A model generated the notes under the pieces. That model worked only from the letters and a program-made list of their open reading frames with translations. It searched no databases and was not told where the DNA came from. The translations under genes and the position numbers were made by a program. 64,000 nt of DNA from the NCBI GenBank assembly GCA_910591455.2, contig OU342809.1, forward strand, positions 21,508,349 to 21,572,348. The letters are read 5' to 3'. Below, in pieces: positions 12,301-22,292 of the stretch; the stretch's first letter is position 1, and every line of letters starts with the position of its first letter. This stretch comes from Pholis gunnellus (Eukaryota; Chordata; Actinopteri; Perciformes; Pholidae).

Positions 12301-14772
12301 GTATTTAGGGCTCTCGTTCATTAATATTCAACTCTCTCAACAATGCTCGGCATACATTTGAAAACATTGCTCCTAGCCAGAGTTGAAAAGCTAGCAAGCG
12401 CTTCAACTTAAGCAAGTGAGCCACACATGCTTCCCAATTTAAACATCAATCAAACATTTAAACGTGGGAAGAAAATGACCTGCACCTGTTACCATGTGAC
12501 CTGACTCGGGGGTGTGTTCACAACGTTTCCCAAATACTCTCGTCTATAAACGACTATTTGACCGTTAATATGATCCTGAACATAACTCAAGTGGCAATGT
12601 GATCTGTTCTGGTAGATAGCCTAGTAGTTCATTCTCAGACAAAACGCAAACAAGAGAATGTTGAAATAATTCTCCAAGACATTTTACTTTAACTCCCGTT
12701 TTCAATGACTTGAAAAAGCTCTTTTACAAAACGTGCTATGTGAGTGGAGGCCCCTGTAAGCTCATTGAACCATAACCAACAGGTTAACAAATGCTTACAT
12801 CATCAGGATAGTCAACAGTATGTTTCTAATGGTATTTGAAAATGAAATGTATGTGCTGAGATCAGAGGTTGCATCTTTCTCCAGTAGAGTCAGAGAAGAG
12901 ACATGACAAACTCATCACATCTACAACACAAGCCAGTGTGCGTCACTTTAGAGGCATCGTAACAGTGACTTCTTTTCATGACCGTACCTCATAGTCCATC
13001 TCGAGGCAGGCAAACATGGGATTCTCAAAGCCGACGTCGACTCCTACGACATGGTAGACCAGTGTGTTGGCTTTGTGTGCTTCCAGTGGAGAGGAGATGG
13101 TCAGCCTCGCAGCTGCATCTCTGTTCAGAATATAGACCAGCTTCTGCTTCTCTATCGCTCCTAGACAGGGGAGGGACAAAGGGAACCAACTTTAAAATAT
13201 GCATGATCGATCTTTTAGACGAAAACCTTTTGATTTTAGAATACAAGATATTAGAATTCCACTATTCTGAAGATAGTGACATCATTCTCAGGACACTCAA
13301 ACTCATTTTTATTTAATTAGCTTCTGTGCACCTATAATTCATACTAATAAGTACTAAACGTCTCTCCACAATGTTTTCATATTGTGTTGAGATTGTTCCC
13401 TTACAGCGTTGTATTGAACTGCACGACATACAATTGACCGTTTCTAACATACGTGTGCAACAGCTGTCGCAGTAAACAAACGACACATTCTACTGTGTTC
13501 TGGAGGTGTACTAACCTCGTCTGTGTGACGTGAAAATAACATTTTCTTTTTAGGGGTAAACTGATTCATTCAAACTTTGGGACTCTTTGATATTACTCTG
13601 TACCTATCATCACGGCTCTGCCTTTTGGGTCCACAGCCAGGAACTGTCCGGGGACGATGCGCCGGCAGCCACTCTTCCCAAACGTTTCCTGGTGGATCTT
13701 CTCAAACATGTTTTTGGATGGATGATATTCCAGGATGACAATTCGACCACTGTCGCTTCCAACAACAATGTAGTCTACAAACATACAAGAACATAGATAA
13801 ACAAAACAAAAGGCAGTATATGTAGTGAGAGAACTATTTTCTCTTGCACTTTTTATCAAAATATGAATCATTTTTGTGAGGTTATTGAGTTACAGTTGAA
13901 CATTGGATCTCAGGGAAGAAGGAAATCTCTCCCATTCAGTAGTGGAATGTAAAACCAGTGGCCAAGACTGAACATACATCAACCTATTTCATAAAAATAT
14001 CTTTAGAGCGGTGTCGTTAACTACATACTCCGTGTCTGTATTACACGCATCCTTGGCTACGTACCTTTGGTTCCTCCAGTGAGCCTGAAGGCCATCAGGG
14101 AGCGAACGATGCCAAACACCTCCACTGTGAGCAGAGTGTGCACCTTTCCCGTGTTGGCATCTGGCCGCAATAATTCCAAGATCTTTCCCCTGGAAACAAC
14201 GATCTCCTGCATTTTGGTTCCTAACAAGACACAAACATCTCTTTTCAGCATTCAGTCACGTGTCAGCCATCAACTGAAAAGAAACACTGCATAGCTTTTC
14301 TCTCACAAACCCAGGAGTTGAAATTTAACAGAATTTCTCAAGAAAATCGGATCATCTTCCACAGATATAAAATTGCAGCCAGTATGTATATCTAAGTTAA
14401 AAATTATACATTGTTTTACTTAATGATCACCACTTAATCTTAAACATAACAAAAAGTACACCATTTCCTATATGACTTTCTGCAGTTCAGTTCTAATCAA
14501 ACTCCAGAGGTGTTGCATTGTCTGGGGCCAACGTTGGGTGATTTGCTCAGGGACACTTTGTCATGATGAAAAGAGAAGCCAGGTAACGTGATTGTGGTCT
14601 AATCCCCTACTCGAAATCTTTAAAAAAAAATGACTTTTGAGAGGTGGGAAAATGGCAAGATGATGACCCAACCAAGCAGGAACAAGAAGGCAGCGAACTT
14701 ACCTGAGAAGTTTCCATGGATGGCATGCGTGATGCCCGTGGCACGCTGAAGGGTGATGTTGTACAGAAACAT
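376..14772 (-). CDS. sf3b3: sf3b3: splicing factor 3b subunit 3 (SAP130), 5' part, 19 coding exons
   Basis: Large WD40-like scaffold of the SF3b part of U2 snRNP, acting in the nucleus in branch-point recognition. Coding exons on the minus strand, 5' to 3': 14703-14772, 14065-14220, 13604-13774, 12988-13160, 11863-12004, 11477-11589, 11118-11255, 10868-10971, 10602-10767, 10386-10481, 9796-9868, 8129-8280, 7512-7667, 6835-6990, 4798-4941, 3770-3892, 3430-3584, 2678-2852, 376-581. All have GT donors and AG acceptors, and the phases join without a break to residue 889 plus two bases. The start MFLYNITLQRATGI matches the family start. Recognisable blocks are EIVVSRGKILELLRP, HLGDDDEEPEFSSAMPLEEG, RHIRADKRVNEWKTPGKK and AAGEDERELAAEMAAAF. 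The window therefore holds the MMS1_N-type beta-propeller region and only the beginning of the CPSF_A region; about 327 residues lie outside. The protein is almost identical to human. One difference I noticed is Leu (TTG, last codon of the exon 6835-6990) where human has Ser in SLDPSD. No break was seen. Confidence 0.97.
582..2677. other. sf3b3 intron 18, no gene seen
   Basis: Intron between exons 2678-2852 and 376-581. It is AT-rich and contains a fish interspersed repeat at about 1447-1565. No further exon or RNA was recognised. Confidence 0.8.
1447..1565. repeat. Interspersed fish repeat fragment
   Basis: The order TGACCTTTGACCTCC ... CAGTTCATCCTCGAGTCCA ... GTGGACGTTTGGGCCAAATT ... GAGATATCACATTCA matches a repeat I know to be very common in teleost introns. 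Its class is not clear to me. Confidence 0.55.
2965..3125. repeat. Interspersed fish repeat fragment in sf3b3 intron 17
   Basis: Contains GCACCTTTCACACAATCATG, CAAAGTGCTTCACGAAGCAG and, further on, GCAATAGTCGAGCCTAGAGG. These motifs recur in teleost genomes in this order. The copy is degenerate and I cannot assign a family. Confidence 0.45.
3893..4797. other. sf3b3 intron 15, nothing recognised
   Basis: AT-rich intron between exons 4798-4941 and 3770-3892. I see no exon, structured RNA or clear repeat in it. Confidence 0.7.
6083..6547. mobile_element. TTAA-flanked MITE-like element in sf3b3 intron 14
   Basis: Perfect 14-base terminal inverted repeat TTAAAGGAACAGTG at 6083 and, inverted, ending at 6547. 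The subterminal parts (ACATTTAGGGGGAT at the left, GATGCCACTAAATC at the right) are typical of a short non-autonomous element common in teleosts. TTAA at both ends fits a piggyBac-type target. No coding capacity. A related end is seen at 62386. Confidence 0.75.
6991..8128. other. sf3b3 introns 12 and 13, flanking exon 7512-7667
   Basis: Non-coding apart from the exon 7512-7667. A run of 19 A lies near 7321-7339 on the plus strand. A stretch near 7997-8035 (ACTTTATTAATCCGCACGG) resembles a fish interspersed-repeat tail. Nothing else recognised. Confidence 0.6.
8647..9424. mobile_element. Non-autonomous hAT-type element in sf3b3 intron 11
   Basis: The ends TAGGGCTGCAAC and GTTGCAGCCCTA are inverted repeats. 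They are followed internally by AT-rich arrays of ATCGATTA-type motifs at both ends. Eight bases on each side match at seven positions (CTCCAGAC at 8639-8646, CTGCAGAC at 9425-9432), the target duplication expected for hAT transposons. It is 778 bp long with no convincing transposase frame. The family (GGGCTGCAAC ends) is widespread in fish. Confidence 0.8.
10041..10059. repeat. TG microsatellite in sf3b3 intron 10
   Basis: About nine TG units. Confidence 0.9.
10268..10320 (-). ncRNA. Divergent SNORD111-like copy C in sf3b3 intron 10
   Basis: Minus strand: box C GTGATGA at 10314-10308, then the same guide TCATGTCTCTTC followed by CTGA at 10288-10285. A further CTGA follows at 10277-10274, only seven bases on. 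The second guide half seen in copies A and B is missing, so this is either a short single-guide snoRNA ending near the first CTGA or a decaying copy. It sits beside the TG/CA repeat at the exon 10 donor. Confidence 0.6.
10331..10383. repeat. TG/CA microsatellite at the exon 10 splice donor of sf3b3
   Basis: TG dinucleotides at 10331-10352 and 10360-10383, broken by GAGAGAT. On the minus strand the intron begins GTACACACAC, so the CA run starts right at the donor. Confidence 0.95.
11700..11771 (-). ncRNA. snord111: SNORD111-like box C/D snoRNA, copy B, in sf3b3 intron 5
   Basis: Second copy, in the short intron between exons 11863-12004 and 11477-11589. Minus strand: box C ATGATGA at 11765-11759, box D' CTGA at 11740-11737, box D CTGA at 11709-11706. 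The D' guide TCTCATGTCTCTTC extends the complementarity to the 28S segment GAAGAGACAUGAGA to 14 pairs, the longest of the three copies. The region between D' and D (GGAGAAAGATTGAACACCT) is nearly the same as in copy A. Both boxes are intact, so this looks functional. Confidence 0.87.
12855..12924 (-). ncRNA. snord111: SNORD111-like box C/D snoRNA, copy A, in sf3b3 intron 4
   Basis: Read on the minus strand, box C GTGATGA lies at 12918-12912, an internal CTGA (box D') at 12893-12890 and the terminal CTGA (box D) at 12865-12862. The stretch just before D', TCATGTCTCTTC, is complementary to the 28S rRNA segment GAAGAGACAUGA. By the D-plus-five rule it points at the G of GAAG, the site I know as 28S G3923, the SNORD111 target. 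SNORD111 is an established intronic snoRNA of human SF3B3. The ends are set about five bases outside boxes C and D. The RNA would be released from the spliced intron and guide 2'-O-methylation in the nucleolus. Confidence 0.85.
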
Positions 14773-14845
14773 GGCTCCTTTTCTGTGGCTTCCCCACAAG
14801 GTTCTTCAGGGGCTGCAAACAGAGCACTTTTAGCCCAGCTCAAAC
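14703..14845 (-). other. sf3b3: sf3b3 exon with the start codon and end of the 5' UTR
   Basis: On the minus strand an acceptor (CTACAG) precedes base 14845. The exon then runs 73 bases to the ATG at 14772-14770 and ends at the donor after 14703. The 73 bases are the probable distal part of the 5' UTR, so at least one non-coding exon must lie upstream, toward 15.5 kb. A second possible acceptor (GTTTGCAG) inside these bases would shorten the UTR. Inference from splice signals only. Confidence 0.6.
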
Positions 14846-15359
14846 CTGTAGAGAAATAAAGAAATGGAATAAAGAAAGACGTTTACGTTTGAACAGTATC
14901 ATCTCTTACTTTGAACAGTTTATTTCCCATGACCAGTCTTTTAAATGTGTCCGTACTTAGCGGTGTGTTGAATGTTTAAGAGGGATATTCAAACGGAAAT
15001 AAGCTGCACCGTTGAGGAAGTAACGTTAGCACTGTGGTACAATTAGTAAATGTTACCTTCCAACAACGAATTAACTGAGGAATATAGCCTTTATGAGTAA
15101 GAGGGTCAACGGGTCAACTTGTGGTGTTAGTTTACATGCCTGTAACCGACGAGCACTGCTAATGTTAGCTTAGCAGACAAAAGACGAACTTTACGCGTAG
15201 CACGTCTGAACAACAAGTTTGTTTGTAAACTTGGCTCCTTTGTTGCAAGGCCAAGGTAGCAACGTTACCTATCGTTAGCCTTGAGAATTCAAGTTGGTCC
15301 AAACTGTGCACACAGTTAGCCTTTACAGTTCACTTATTGTATTCAACGGACTGAGAGCC

Positions 15360-15625
15360 CATTCATAGAAAGCGCCACTTTTGCCTGACGCCATCCCCCA
15401 TTTTCGTGCTATAATACTTAACACCGCGCACACTTTACATGCATACAACGTCCATCTGAATACTGACACGCTGTAGATTTGCACAATATAATATTTACCG
15501 GCGTGTTGGATAAGATGCTTCTGATTTCAGATGGATATGACTTCATTTACACAAACAATCTCCATGAAACTCTAGAAGCTAACGATGAGCCGCCGTTTTT
15601 GGGTCCTTCCTCGGCTAAAACGCCG
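15360..15625 (-). promoter_or_regulatory. Probable promoter and first non-coding exon region of sf3b3
   Basis: The sf3b3 start-codon exon begins at an acceptor at 14845, so transcription starts further right. This stretch has more CG-containing motifs than its surroundings. On the minus strand they include GGGGATGGCGTCAGG with GGCGCTTTC near 15370-15400 and AACGGCGGCTC near 15590. There is no TATA box. The exact start site and donor cannot be fixed from sequence. Confidence 0.4.
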
Positions 15626-17785
15626 TCATGAGAGGTGGCCCACACGGCGCCTGACAGAAATGTGAGACTTGCTGTAGTATCGACAAATCTCCAGCAGATG
15701 TCGACAAAGACCTCAATAACGGATCTAAAGTCAGAGACCCGGGTATGCGATGAGTTTGGAAGCGTTTTCTTTCTACATTTGTTATTTTATATTGTTGTTA
15801 TCCATGTTATACACGTTATCCATTGAAAATATAGTGTAACAAATGTGTCCAGAATTCTACCTCATTTGTTATTATGTCAACAAATGTGTCAAACATGTCA
15901 TGCCATGCAGATACTGTTACTGATGTTGGCATTTCACGGAATGGTTCAGCACAAAAAAATTACAATATCAAATTTCAGTCAGTGTAAGAATCACCAGCTT
16001 GATGAAAATGCTAAGACAAGGAGATACATGACATGACGTATGACTGTGAGGGTCTCAGAGGACAAGCAGGCCCCCTCATCTCCATCAAGGCAACAGACAC
16101 AAATGGTGAACAAAGTGACCTGCTAACACCTACAGGTATACAGCGAACTCTTATGGACACCAGTATCAGCGACAACAACACTGGACTGGACTAAATGTCT
16201 TCCGTTATGCGGATCATTTCGTCTCTCACTCATTCCTCAGGTACACTGCGCTCAATAAGGGCATTCACAGTAAAGGTCAGACTTCTAGTACTTCCCACCA
16301 GACTCAACCTTTCTATCTGGGTTTTCTACCTCCAAGGTTCCTCATTGTTTGCATCGAACCATTTTCCACCTTCACTGAGAATGTGCAAACACACCTGTCA
16401 AACCCTCCATGTTTTATCTCTGCAATAGTAACCCAGGTACGTGTTTTCTTTTGCCAATACATCCAAAAAAATGTGTAGCAACTGTTTTGTGTCGGAACTC
16501 ATTTCAGTGCCAGTATATAACAAATAATAGAATATGACTCTCATTCTCTGGTTATTTGAGTTCATCTCAGTTTGATATTTTGAGGAGACTTTTTGCACTT
16601 TATATTTAAAAAAAAAGAAAAAGCTTTTCAACCAGTCCCTGATAATGCAGGAATCCATAGCACGTGTACAAACTACAAATTCCAAAATGCTTTGCATGCA
16701 TGAGGAATGCAGAGAGAGGGAGGGGGGCATCATTACCACAACATGGCCCAGAGATGGCTGAGCTCTGTCCTGGAAACACAATGAGGATGAAGTGAGTTCA
16801 AGTGGGTTCATATCCTCATGACTGATGTGGATCAGGGAGGCATATGGTTAGTCTTTCTTGTGCACCTGTTAAGTGGATGGGAAAAGAATAAATGTGAATG
16901 ATCTATAATCAGCATTTAAATGTTTTTAAGGTGAGTTTTCAGCCTGTTTGTGCAGCCTTGGAGTGAGAACTCTGTAACTGGAGTGGTTTTGTTCTTCTGA
17001 ATTTCTTCTTGGAGGGATTCATTCAATTGTTACCATAAAGCTGGGAGTTCACTTGATTAGGGGGCTATCTTTTTTTTTTCAAAGTAAAAGCGGCAAAGTC
17101 GTGATAGAAAGACAAATGGATAACATGAATATATTTAGTAAATGTGAAGCAATGCTTGTCTCTGTATTTACTGCATTTTGGTTTGTGTGATTTTAGAATT
17201 GCATGTTTCCTCTTTTTTTCCTCAAACACGTATTCATATTATTGATGACTTCAATAAAGGCAAACATATGGTAGTAGATTGATTCGGTTTAAAATACCAA
17301 AGCAAAGCAGGTTTTGTTGTGGGGCTGGAGGACCCATTGAACCATCTTTTCATGAATGCCTAATTATGCAAGGAAAAAAAAGGAAAAAGATAGCTATACA
17401 TAACAAATAAATCTCATTCAGAATGAGAGACGGGTCTGATCATTATGTGACCAGATAGGCTGGACTTTTGAAGTACATTAGTGCTACAAATTGATGTGCT
17501 GCTGCAACGAAAAATAATATATTATAATGTATTTCTTCATGTATATTAATGCGTATGTAATATATGCGCATGTGAATACACATAATCCTTGTGTATGCAT
17601 GTGTTCAGCCATACTGTATATGCAGGTATAGTATACAGACACACACATATGCTTGAAGGGTTTTATATAATTAGTCTATATATTGTTTTTTTATGATTTG
17701 CATATGGTTTGATAAAATATAATCATACAAAATAAATGTTTGGTGGATTTTAAGGGTGCACACAGCATTTTAATTGTGAAAAGAT
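15626..17785. other. Region upstream of sf3b3, no assigned gene
   Basis: Contains short open segments of unknown status on the plus strand (15635-15753 and 16036-16192, see findings), a ZNF143-like site at 16672-16696, and AT-rich sequence from 16.85 to 17.76 kb. No known protein was recognised on either strand. Confidence 0.6.
16672..16696 (+). promoter_or_regulatory. ZNF143/THAP11-like motif
   Basis: ACTACAAATTCC followed by AAAATGCTTTGCA closely follows the long SBS-type consensus (ACTACAA, TCCCAG, ATGC, TGC). Such sites usually lie in promoters. No promoter is otherwise proven here. Confidence 0.4.
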
Positions 17786-18242
17786 ATGACAGGAAGTTGT
17801 AGATTTATGCTGGAGAGCATGACAGCGGTGGCCACCGGGGTTTACGAGGACCGTCCCTCCCAGGAAGCTCCCGCTCCTCCGGCCTCGTCGCTGAGGGCCG
17901 TCCTGGAGAACAGTCCACGACCCTCCGCTTTCATCGGACGCTGCCCGATCACGCGTTACTATTCAGCGAGCGGGTTTAGCCTCTTCAGCACCCGGTAGCC
18001 TCACGCTACCCGCTGCCTTCGCATAGCTAGGTTGAATCCGCAAGTCTTTTTTTCTTCCCCCCGTTATCCCAGGTCCATTTACATTCCGCTGCTCGTCCTG
18101 CTCCGCATCCAGAGAGAGAACACACATCGAGATTCAGACAACGTGCCCGCACGAGAGGCTGAAATCGGCAGCGAGCATAAGACTGAAAAGGACCGAGGGG
18201 AAGGTTGAAACCAATTCTGATTCGGGATTTCAGAAATACAAG
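17786..18242 (+). other. GC-rich first-exon-like segment with splice donor
   Basis: A sharp change from AT-rich to GC- and CG-rich sequence near 17.79 kb. A plus-strand reading frame runs 17786-17998; it contains ATGs, a Pro/Ala/Ser-rich part and the segment FIGRCPITRYY, then a stop. About 240 bases later a strong donor AAG|GTGAGC follows at 18242. It could be a non-coding first exon of st3gal2, whose human gene has distant 5' UTR exons, or the first exon of an unrecognised gene. I do not recognise the peptide. Confidence 0.35.
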
Positions 18243-18385
18243 GTGAGCCTTTGACTACATTGTTTGCATGCAGCCAAATTGTCTGAACGCAGGATGCTTT
18301 GGGAGCAGGCGAACACAGCCCGGTCGGTCAAACAGTGCTTGGTGGTGTAGTGATGCAGGGAAGCGTCGCTCTCCTCCTCCAGTGT

Positions 18386-18412
18386 CTGCTGCTGCTGCTG
18401 CTGCTGCTGCTG
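18386..18412. repeat. CTG/CAG trinucleotide repeat
   Basis: Nine CTG units on the plus strand, just downstream of the donor at 18242. Confidence 0.95.
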
Positions 18413-18992
18413 GTGTCGGAGGCCGTCGGCTCTTTCCATCTCCATCTGGAGATGCATTGTGGTCGATGACCTGCCTGACGATGATAACGGTCTTTTGCTA
18501 CTCATCAGTTGAGTAACGTGTATGGTACAAAGTATGGACAACCTTACCCAAGGGGGGGGGGGGGGGTCTTATTCACTCGGGGCAAGTGAGCCTTCTGTGT
18601 ATTTGATAACTTATAACTCTTATTGAAGAACTGCACTAGAAATGTAGTCAGTGTATAGAAAACATGCACCATCCCTCAAAATCTAGTCTACTTTATCGTT
18701 TTTTTGACATTTTGGTCCTAAATGACATTCAATGCATGTGACTTGGTAAGAGCTTGACATTTACACATCCCTCCCTCGTTTATTTCCTACTGTGCTTCCT
18801 CCTCTATCTCCCTCCCCTCATCCCCATCATCCCTTTCTTCTTTCTCCTATCTTCCTTGCCTGTGACCCCCCCCCCCACACATCTCCACTTCACTCCTCCT
18901 CCCTCCTCTTTTTCTTTGTACACTTGACACCCGTTTGCCCTTCTCCCCACTTCTCTCTCCACTTCTTTTTTTTTTGCCTTTTTGTCCTCTCA

Positions 18993-19018
18993 CCCCCCCC
19001 CCCCCCCCCCCCCCCCCC
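18993..19018. repeat. C homopolymer, 26 bases
   Basis: Uninterrupted C run in a strongly pyrimidine-rich stretch (about 18770-19050). Confidence 0.95.
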
Positions 19019-19355
19019 TCATTCATCTCCCTGTCGCTCCCCTTTCCCCTCCATCGATTTGCCTGGCAGCGTTGCTAAGAGACAACACAGCACCCTGAGT
19101 GCCGTGAAGGATAGAGTAGATGGAGGGGCAGCCTCGCCTGGTGAAGATCGCAAGGGGGAGATTCTCTTCGTTTCTCTCAAGTGGATGCAGTCAAAGGCCT
19201 TTGGGTGGGCGCCCCCCCCCCCCCCAGAATCACATGCTGTGCCACTGCCTGGTTCTGTATGTCGATACAGTTGAACAATGCTAGCTGGTTGTGCAGGGAA
19301 TATGGACCAACGTGGAACTAAAACACAACACAGAGACAACAGACATATTGTTAAA

Positions 19356-19400
19356 TGTGGCTGCAACTAACGACTAACGACTATTTTCATTGATGTCTAT
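19356..19400. mobile_element. Degenerate hAT-type end (GGCTGCAACTAACGA)
   Basis: Matches the end of the same repeat class as 8647-9424 (GGGCTGCAACTAACGATTATTTT). No second end found nearby. Confidence 0.45.
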
Positions 19401-21732
19401 GCTTTAAGAGGTTAAAGATGCTAATAGATGATGAAATCACTATCAAAGTTATTGATGCGCTATTATGTTATTTATGCAGGTGACCTCCTTTTATCAGTGG
19501 TCCTACTTTGTGAATACAGAAAGGAATAGAGCTCTCTTTGAGTCCCTGAAAACTCAGCTTCACATCTTAAGCATCTCTCTAAAGCATATGAATGACTAAA
19601 TAATAAGCACAGAGGAATACAGAAACCTGTCCAGGTGCTGTTGAGGGAGAACGTTTCTGTCGTATTCTCGATAGCAGCGAGCTCACTGTATAACTGTGCT
19701 GATGATGACACAGCAGTACCCAAAATGTGCCCCTGGCCTGTTTTTATTCACACCTCCATGGACATGTACATTAGGTAAGTCCTCACTCATCTCTTCCCCC
19801 GTCTCATCCCATTTGGACATACTTTGAAAAGATCACAATAACACTTCATCCTCCGAGAAAACCAAGGAGCTTAAATGTTAAGCTCTAGCTTTAGCTTAGC
19901 AACAAGTGTCATCACCTCCAACCTGGTATCACCTGCTTTAATCATCTCGCTGTTAAAAATAAACCTCAGCAGACGTGGAAGTCAAACCACCGGCGACATC
20001 AACCCTCAATATCTCAGCAGTGCGGCGTAGTTGTACCTCAAGGGGTGACGAATGCGCGAGTTGCCAACACACCATGCGTATCCATCGCTTTGAGCACATT
20101 GCTTGAATTTCCGTTCTGGATTTTCCCTGGCTCGAAAAAGATGTTTAGATGCTGCCGCAACAAAGCACGCCTGGTTTTGTAATCATGGCCAAACCCCTTC
20201 TGTTCTAATGTTATGCTTGTATAGACACTGTGTGTTCTGGTGCAGGCTAACATAACACTGCAGACTCATCAATTTGTCAGAATTCTTTGCATTAAATCTG
20301 CTCTCTAAATTAAAATGTTGGCAGGAAACCTAAAATCTGCCCTTTAATCAGAGGGAACGTTGTCCCGTGGTGGCCTTGGAGCGTTTTAATCAGCCTCTAT
20401 ACCTCATGTTCTCCACAGTAAAGCCATGCTGATGTTGTTAAGTCACACTACTGACACAATCTAGTCATGCTGGTAGCTAAGTGGCCAGCAAAAGAAAAGT
20501 TGTTCCCCTCTGTCTGCTCCTCCCAAGCTTACAGTAATTTATGATGCTGCCTTTTGTTCTGCAGTTAAGATATACATCATCTTAGAGAATTGTATAAATC
20601 AGCGAAAAATATCTGCCCACAGGTTTAAGAAGATAGATGTAAGCAACTGATTTGCCGAGTACGCCCATTAATAATTCCTTATATTTAATATTTTTACATT
20701 TTTAATATTGTTTCATACTCACATTATAACACAGCAAGAGTTAGTGCCCATACGTACTGTGGGAAGTTTGAGCTTAACGATGCAGAAAAACACACTGCTG
20801 ATGAAAGATATGAGAACATAAGTAATGACAGAATATCATTTTCTCTGAAGTTTAATAAATGAAATACATACTTTGAAGTGACTGAGGAAATGATTTATCT
20901 TCAGACCAGAATTCTTTCAGTGATAACGATCTGAGGCAAGCTAACTTCCAGGCAACAATGCTTTTAATGTACCAGTGGCAGTACAATTTAAAGGGGTCTG
21001 TATATAAACGTGTCGCACCATAAAACACTCAGGAGCGACGATGACCTTGGAGGACATTTAAACAGGTTGAGGCGAAACCCACTTCATGTGCTTCAGACAG
21101 GTTATCTGCTATGCATCCTCAGAATAACCACAGAATAACGCTGTTCAAAACCACCCGATGCAAATGAGTATTGTAATATCTGTTCATCTCCCCTAAACCC
21201 CCTGAAATTAGGATGATGTGACAAAATGACCTCAACTCCAGGTCCACCTACGAGCTTTCTTCATCAGTCGTCATCAGCTAATGACAGTGAAATGAGGAAT
21301 GTTGGCCCCAACATGAGGCGGGTTTTAGTCTCAACAACTATTGGAGGACAAAAAAAAAACTTTGGCAATAACTTCATGTCTCATTGAGCACCATCATCAG
21401 GTCAAAATAGAAGTTTTCCCATTAATTTGGTTCATGACAAAATGACCTTTTTGTGTTTTGTGCTAATTAGCAAATGTTAGCGCGCTAACACGCTAAGCTA
21501 ACAAGCAGCTTCAAAGTTGCTCGGCCAGCATGTATTGACCGGTGCCTATATGTAGACAAGCTAATGACAAACAAATACTTTTTGACGGATTAAGAATGAA
21601 ATCTGAGATCTGATACGTCAACACACAGATCAGGCCTAGCATCTAGCACAGAGTATCAGACGTCAGCTGACAGACTAAGCACTGAGCCAAGAAGCTGCTA
21701 ATAGGATTCTTACCTTTTAAACCCGGTGTAGT

Positions 21733-21733
<1 letters not shown>

Positions 21734-21811
<78 letters not shown>
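21734..21811. repeat. CA microsatellite
   Basis: About 39 CA units without interruption. Confidence 0.97.
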
Positions 21812-21812
<1 letters not shown>

Positions 21813-22217
21813 TATACTGCTGCTACATTCTGAGAATGCTGAGAACAGATTTGAAATGTAAATCCCTTCTGTCGAATGCCACGAGTCTTCGGGGTCGGTG
21901 GCCGACCAACCACAGCAGTCGGTACACAGCGACCGTGCTATTAATGTGTTGACTACGAGAATAAAAGTGGTTGACATGGGAACACAAATGCTGGTACGTT
22001 CGCACACGTGTAATCTGTAGCAGCGTTAGCTTGGATTTGCGCAGAGTGATTCAAACTTAGGTGCTGCTCTTTAGTGCTGTATATGTTAGATATTTCTTTC
22101 TCGTGGTGACGGTTTAGTGATGGCCTGCTTTTGCAGATTGAACACTGGCAAGAAACCAGCTGCTACTAAAAAACGTACCAGAGTTCAGCAGGTGGCTTCT
22201 GTTCATTTTCCTACCCT

Positions 22218-22222
<5 letters not shown>

Positions 22223-22269
<47 letters not shown>

Positions 22270-22292
22270 TTGTGTGTGTATGTGTGTGTGTC
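22223..22292. repeat. TG microsatellite
   Basis: About 23 TG units followed by interrupted TG. A shorter TG array lies at 22434-22468. Confidence 0.95.

Noticed and set aside
16398..16811. 137-codon minus-strand frame
   Set aside because: Contains a poly-Phe run from an A tract and overlaps the ZNF143-like site. No family recognised.
18792..19274. 160-codon Pro/Ser/Phe-rich plus-strand frame
   Set aside because: Product of a pyrimidine-rich, C-homopolymer region; low complexity.
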